From: a virus
Virus record (IMG/VR): IMGVR_UViG_3300025128_000178
Coordinates: 1-33,289 of that record
Strand: one strand, 5' to 3'
Length of the DNA stretch: 33,289 nt
This document shows positions 30,201 to 33,289 of this stretch, piece by piece. Each line of letters starts with the position of its first letter. The stretch's first letter is position 1. A program made the position numbers and the translations under genes. Under the pieces are notes generated by a model, which was given only the letters and a program-made list of their open reading frames with translations, had not been told where the DNA came from and did no database searches.

Positions 30201-32779
30201 GGTAACTGTCTTGCAGCCACAGGTGTTTTTTGTATATCTGCTAATTGACTTTCTATAAATTCTATCTGATCGTTTATTTGGTTTAAGTCATATTGATCTA
30301 ACTCATCTCTTTTTTCTATCTTTTGTGTTTCAAGTTTAGACAGCTGTTGTTCAGCAGCTCTACGTTCTTCAGCAGTTAATTCTATACGTGCCCCAGTTTG
30401 TTGAAGAAAAGCCATAATTAATTTGTCTGCTTCAGCTTTAGTTTTTACGTCGCCATTTCTAACTGCTTCGGCAATAGCTTGCTCCATCTCTAAGCCTAAT
30501 TTTTGAGCTCTTGTTTCTAATGCTCTAATTCTACTTTCTCTTTGACGAGCTCTATTTCCTATTAATGAACCTGTTGGCATTAACGGTCTCATGTATCTGT
30601 CCCAATACTTAGTTATTCCTTTGGTTTGAAATTGAGGAGATCTACCTACAGGCATTTCTATGGAAATTAATCTTGGGTTTTGATAGTACAATTGTATAGT
30701 GCTTCCATCTAAAACTTCAGATATTGTTTTATTGAAAAAAGGACTATCTAAGGAAACTTCAACACCATCTACTTTAAATACAGAAAGTTCACTGTTACGT
30801 TTAGCCGTTTGTTCAGCTAAACTCATGCCTTCTTCTATACCTTGTCTTTCAAATCCTATTGTTTGTGTATTTCCGTCTGGAAGTTCTACCACTACTTCTG
30901 CTCTTAATGCTTCCCCTTCTGGGCGTAAAATTTCTTCATATTGAGGAGTCATAACAAAAGGAACTGGTTTGCCGTCTTCATCAAAAGATACTTGCGTAAG
31001 ATCTATAGTCCTACTTCTGTTGGAGGTATCTCTTATTTGTCTTTGTAAGTCAACAATAGTTTGTTGTTCCGCTAAAGCAAAAGCAAGTTCAGATTGGGAC
31101 ATACGGTCTATTTTTTCTGGACTTGTGTAAGGAACTCCTTCTTTAACAGCTACTCTTAATTCTTCTAAAGTGTAGTTTTCCTCTATATCTTTTACATGAT
31201 CTCTAAACTCATTTTTACCTAACTTCCATGCAGCTCCGTGATGCTCTCTAAATAAAAGATTTGCACCTGCGTTTGCTATTGCAACACGTTCTTCTTCTCT
31301 ATTTTCTGAAACATCATTTGGGTCGAAACTATACTCCCCTTGCCTCGCTGCCCATCTTTCATAGGCTTCAGGTGTACCAAACTCTTTTAGAATGTGAGCG
31401 TCTAACTCTTCATTCGTCATTGCATCAAGAATAGCTTTTTGTTCGTTGTAAATTCTTTCAGGGTTAAAACCAGAAAGAACCGTGTCCATCATATAGTCTC
31501 TAATTACTACGTCTTGGTTTTTCGCACGAACTGCTCCTACAATTTTTTCTAGTAAAGATTCTCTATTTTCCCCCGGTATCACTGGACCAAACTCGAAATC
31601 ATTATTTGCCTCCATAATTTCTCTAAGTTCGTTAGCGTCTAAATCTTCTATGTTTTTTGCGTAAGGTAGTCCTTTGTCCTCCGCCCATTTTTCAACTAGA
31701 GTTGTTAACTCAGCAGTTGTTAAAGTTTCTGCTTTTTCATCATTTGCACTACGTTCTTCTTCTGTGAACTGTTTTTGAAAATCATTAAACGTAGGAGCAG
31801 CAAGTCTCCCAGTTGTTGCAAATATCGTCCCTTCTCCAATTGCTTCTCCCACGATACTGGTAGCTAGTCCAGTTGTAATATCTAAATTAGGGTCTATATT
31901 ATTTTTGACCATAAGGTTCTGTGTAACTGTGTCCACTCCACCTATGCCACCTTGTAATATAGCCTGTGTTATATAGTGTTTAATTACAGATTTACCAATA
32001 CCAAGCATACCAGCAGGTACACTTGCTGCGTTTATGATCGCACTTATACCTGATTTCTTTAAAGCGTATCTGTCTGCTCCTTCTTCATCATCGGGGTATT
32101 TTTCTAAATATTCGTAGTAAGCATCACCATAACTTTGTGCAAAAACCACAGCACCTCCGCCAATAGCTGCTGCCGTTATACTAGCTATGGGGTTACCTGT
32201 AGCCATAAATGTGGCTCCTCCCGCAGCACCTGCCCCCGCTAAAAATGGAGCTGAGCCCGGTATAACTTCACCGATGGTTGCTGCCCACCATTCTGGATCA
32301 TTAAGATTTTTAAATTGCTCCCATCCTTCTTGTCCGTATTTCGCCTGATAAGCTGCCTCACTGGCTTGTTGTTCATTTAAGTCAGCTCTTTCTCTAAGTT
32401 CTTTAGCGTAATCGTCATGTCCTCTCTCTTCTTGTGCACGGGCTCTAGTCTCTTGAAAATCACCAATAGTTGCTTGTGTAGATCCGTACAGACTGTCAAA
32501 AAATCTATCACTAAATAAAGCTGCTCTTACAGGTAAAGGAAGTAATCCAGTAAAATCTTTTGAAGGTGGTGGACCCCACAAAGAAGTTTCGGTCTCTTCA
32601 GTAGGAACTGTAGGTGTTCCCCCAGTAGTTGGTAAAAGACCAAGTTTTTGTTTCTCTTCTTCTGTAAGAGGTGTTAAAGAAGTTTCGGTTTCTTCAGTGG
32701 GAACTGTAGTAAGTTCTTCAGTCGTTGGTGTAAGACTAAGTTTTTGTTTATCCTCTTCTGTAAGTGGTTCTAAAGGCAT
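27233..32779 (-). CDS. 1848-aa giant virion-type protein
   Basis: N-terminus has a 32-aa tandem repeat (residues 5-36 and 37-68, PLTEEDKQKL... and PLTEEEKQKL...). Residues about 175-215 and 245-290 are Gly/Ala-rich hydrophobic segments like those of phage DNA-ejection proteins, e.g. VIPGSAPFLAGAGAAGGAT. The rest is long, charged and helical with no catalytic motif I can identify (no clear transglycosylase or protease motif). In podoviruses such very large internal or core proteins sit downstream of tail/internal virion genes and are ejected into the host. It begins 3 nt after the previous gene. Named as virion from size, style and context only; a large polyvalent protein family is likely. Confidence 0.65.
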   Translation of the reverse strand: MPLEPLTEEDKQKLSLTPTTEELTTVPTEETETSLTPLTEEEKQKLGLLPTTGGTPTVPTEETETSLWGPPPSKDFTGLLPLPVRAALFSDRFFDSLYGSTQATIGDFQETRARAQEERGHDDYAKELRERADLNEQQASEAAYQAKYGQEGWEQFKNLNDPEWWAATIGEVIPGSAPFLAGAGAAGGATFMATGNPIASITAAAIGGGAVVFAQSYGDAYYEYLEKYPDDEEGADRYALKKSGISAIINAASVPAGMLGIGKSVIKHYITQAILQGGIGGVDTVTQNLMVKNNIDPNLDITTGLATSIVGEAIGEGTIFATTGRLAAPTFNDFQKQFTEEERSANDEKAETLTTAELTTLVEKWAEDKGLPYAKNIEDLDANELREIMEANNDFEFGPVIPGENRESLLEKIVGAVRAKNQDVVIRDYMMDTVLSGFNPERIYNEQKAILDAMTNEELDAHILKEFGTPEAYERWAARQGEYSFDPNDVSENREEERVAIANAGANLLFREHHGAAWKLGKNEFRDHVKDIEENYTLEELRVAVKEGVPYTSPEKIDRMSQSELAFALAEQQTIVDLQRQIRDTSNRSRTIDLTQVSFDEDGKPVPFVMTPQYEEILRPEGEALRAEVVVELPDGNTQTIGFERQGIEEGMSLAEQTAKRNSELSVFKVDGVEVSLDSPFFNKTISEVLDGSTIQLYYQNPRLISIEMPVGRSPQFQTKGITKYWDRYMRPLMPTGSLIGNRARQRESRIRALETRAQKLGLEMEQAIAEAVRNGDVKTKAEADKLIMAFLQQTGARIELTAEERRAAEQQLSKLETQKIEKRDELDQYDLNQINDQIEFIESQLADIQKTPVAARQLPDSLRKPALKIRRGIDALSKRMLNELPAESLDPDLRAVIEHNLNTYVTRSYKFFSPNLGWNPQGQMYIEAIKNLPSKLANQVGAKVTSSSQPMTALYERAVTSMEYKFRNRMPDYRSNARQELGSNATQEQLEERALEIRKEKAEEAVNEWIERSMYQSANDVSKLAALLKGEQKGEKADIKINQLLTQRGEIPYAVRQLLGEIKEPELIAATSFARLARSIENATFFYEVKRLSEMPGEQWFSPEKTPGYTIKIETGDDFNPLEGLWTTRTMAEALSGGSAIKEEAVILNTLARTIGMPKALVQYGIIVLSPGTQMRNLYGAAIMYGFNGHFRGINIFNKEADIQEALQLIGNDLFGNVRYDPETEEVSGNVEEFDSAWSYLQELGIVNTEVRANDALGVFTRIARSPLKIDTLDKIVNLLYGLGQTGPGKAFDDYVLSINRGARRAYAASDDFFKILAFLSERRKFKDMIDEIKGSDDLKLRVLRDFAKTLKTKSGITEKLSSYVQDQGTVLRNVTDLDKYIDHVAAYMVRNTMPNYDYVGKFAEWSKVLPRGNFVAFPTEIARTTVNSAQLVYRMGTYTPSPDIQARAAVEGVQLPEKPFVNRATQRAIGGYVAVHGLVAGLAKASQILFNIDDDDTYAANELIAPYQDRDRLIYLGEKTDTDLPEKERDTPYLNVNYFFPYESIGKLYSVIGGTLRENRGQGDPEAISRAMGQFIIEYIEAYTQESISWKVAADIMSNQNDDNPLNIKPIWNEDDDLWDQFLDGIAYGFDKAGPGVYRQASDVIWSLREDDAQYDRYGKTMPFIRAAAKLMGFSSSEINPDRSMGFIIGNRINEFEELTKPNLSREYLSGEELTKEDVIKDWQDAQRSWFRIQQDLYFETQALKAWGVNEDVYEEAIKRFVQRTGAGKDFIDNIEEGIFTAWPVPSKTQENFEAKAEKQDLQREWPEDELDDMYDLIEDKEISLTGNKELSRNLEENLGLRDLAN
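32576..32767 (-). repeat. Tandem 96-bp coding repeat at the giant gene start
   Basis: Two 32-codon units (residues 5-36 and 37-68) share PLTEE-D/E-KQKL and TVPTEETETSL. The duplication is in frame. Confidence 0.85.
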
Positions 32780-32782
32780 GAC

Positions 32783-33289
32783 CTACTCTGAAACTATCGT
32801 AAAAGTGTTCCATTTTTCTAATGCTTTTCTTAGTTCTGATTTTCCCAAAGGAGGATCTTTTTTCAATAAACTTTGGTAGTAGGCTCCTAAATCTCCTTTC
32901 ATACCTGTATCAGGTATAGCACGTATTTGACCTTGATACTCTATGGGAATTTTACCTCCTGTTTGTCCATAAAATATTATAAAAGCTTCAGCAAACTTTC
33001 CGTCTTTAGCTTTAATCGCTGCATCCCATTGTTTTCCTAAACGTTCGTTTTCTTCTTTTATTCTATTTATGTCTCTTAAAGTAATCGCTTCGGACTCCGC
33101 AGCGGAAAGATCAAAATCTAAGCCTCCCACACCTTTACCTCCCGCTTGTGCAGTTAGTAAAGCTTTTTGTAGACCTATTTCATCGGCTAGAGCTGCATCT
33201 CTTGCACTTAGTTCGGCTTTTCTTCCTGCCGATCTAGCACCTAGAAAATGTCCACCTGTGGATCCAATAGAAGCATATCCAGATCTAGC
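32783..33289 (-). CDS. Partial gene, virion-associated-type protein (5' end outside window)
   Basis: The frame is open to the window edge on the minus strand (168 codons visible), stop TAG at 32783-32785. It reads SIGSTGGHFLGARSAGRKAE, then a helical Ala-rich part (IGLQKALLTAQAGGKG) and a charged C-terminal part. A GTG at 33130 could look like a start but the frame clearly continues upstream. Composition and position just before the giant gene suggest an internal virion protein. Not identified. Confidence 0.65.
   Translation of the reverse strand, partial: ARSGYASIGSTGGHFLGARSAGRKAELSARDAALADEIGLQKALLTAQAGGKGVGGLDFDLSAAESEAITLRDINRIKEENERLGKQWDAAIKAKDGKFAEAFIIFYGQTGGKIPIEYQGQIRAIPDTGMKGDLGAYYQSLLKKDPPLGKSELRKALEKWNTFTIVSE

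Overview
This 33.3-kb window is part of the genome of a tailed double-stranded DNA bacteriophage. The gene set is a phage replisome (ssDNA-binding-like protein, primase, SF1 helicase, family A DNA polymerase, PD-(D/E)XK exonuclease), a terminase small subunit, two giant virion-type proteins, a DNA cytosine methyltransferase and many tiny overlapping early genes. Low G+C, dense packing and several small families familiar from marine podoviruses suggest a podovirus-like phage of a marine alphaproteobacterium (SAR11, SAR116 or roseobacter; the HMO-2011-like group is a reasonable comparison). Host and group are inferences. Portal, capsid, large terminase, integrase and RNA polymerase genes are not in the window.

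Layout. 1-343 (+) is the end of a gene with two DnaJ-like zinc motifs. 345-790 holds a strong terminator, tandem repeats with AAGC tails and at least five hairpins, running into the 3' end of a minus-strand VRR-NUC/HJR-like nuclease gene (708-1136). 1232-5338 (+) is an early operon of about 16 small genes, including a SET-domain protein and a DUF3310 protein; five of its junctions share one 15-nt stop/RBS/start sequence. 5328-5831 (-) is the terminase small subunit. 5832-6401 is a gene-free stretch with about eleven TCTAACCT-like motifs. 6402-19493 (-) carries virion-associated and accessory genes: two small virion-type proteins, a DUF1289 zinc protein, a multi-cassette C5 methyltransferase, a small basic protein, a thermonuclease, a 1051-aa polyvalent-type protein, three membrane or secreted proteins (one with a NIDO-like domain plus a poly-Glu region, one with a long Asn-Thr repeat) and an SNF2-type helicase. 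19591-27279 (+) is the replication operon. 27233-33289 (-) is an 1848-aa virion protein and the truncated end of another.

How it fits together. The divergent gap at 19494-19590 separates the replication operon from the helicase/late-type minus genes. Replication would use an archaeo-eukaryotic-type primase, a UvrD-like helicase and a Pol A with Leu at the position equivalent to E. coli Pol I residue 762. The methyltransferase has no visible partner endonuclease and is best read as an anti-restriction enzyme. The most unusual items are the repeat/hairpin block at 345-790, the TCTAAC motif cluster at 5930-6248, the eight-cassette methyltransferase, the repeated EKS-stop gene junction, the SET-domain protein and the secreted NIDO/poly-Glu and Asn-Thr proteins.
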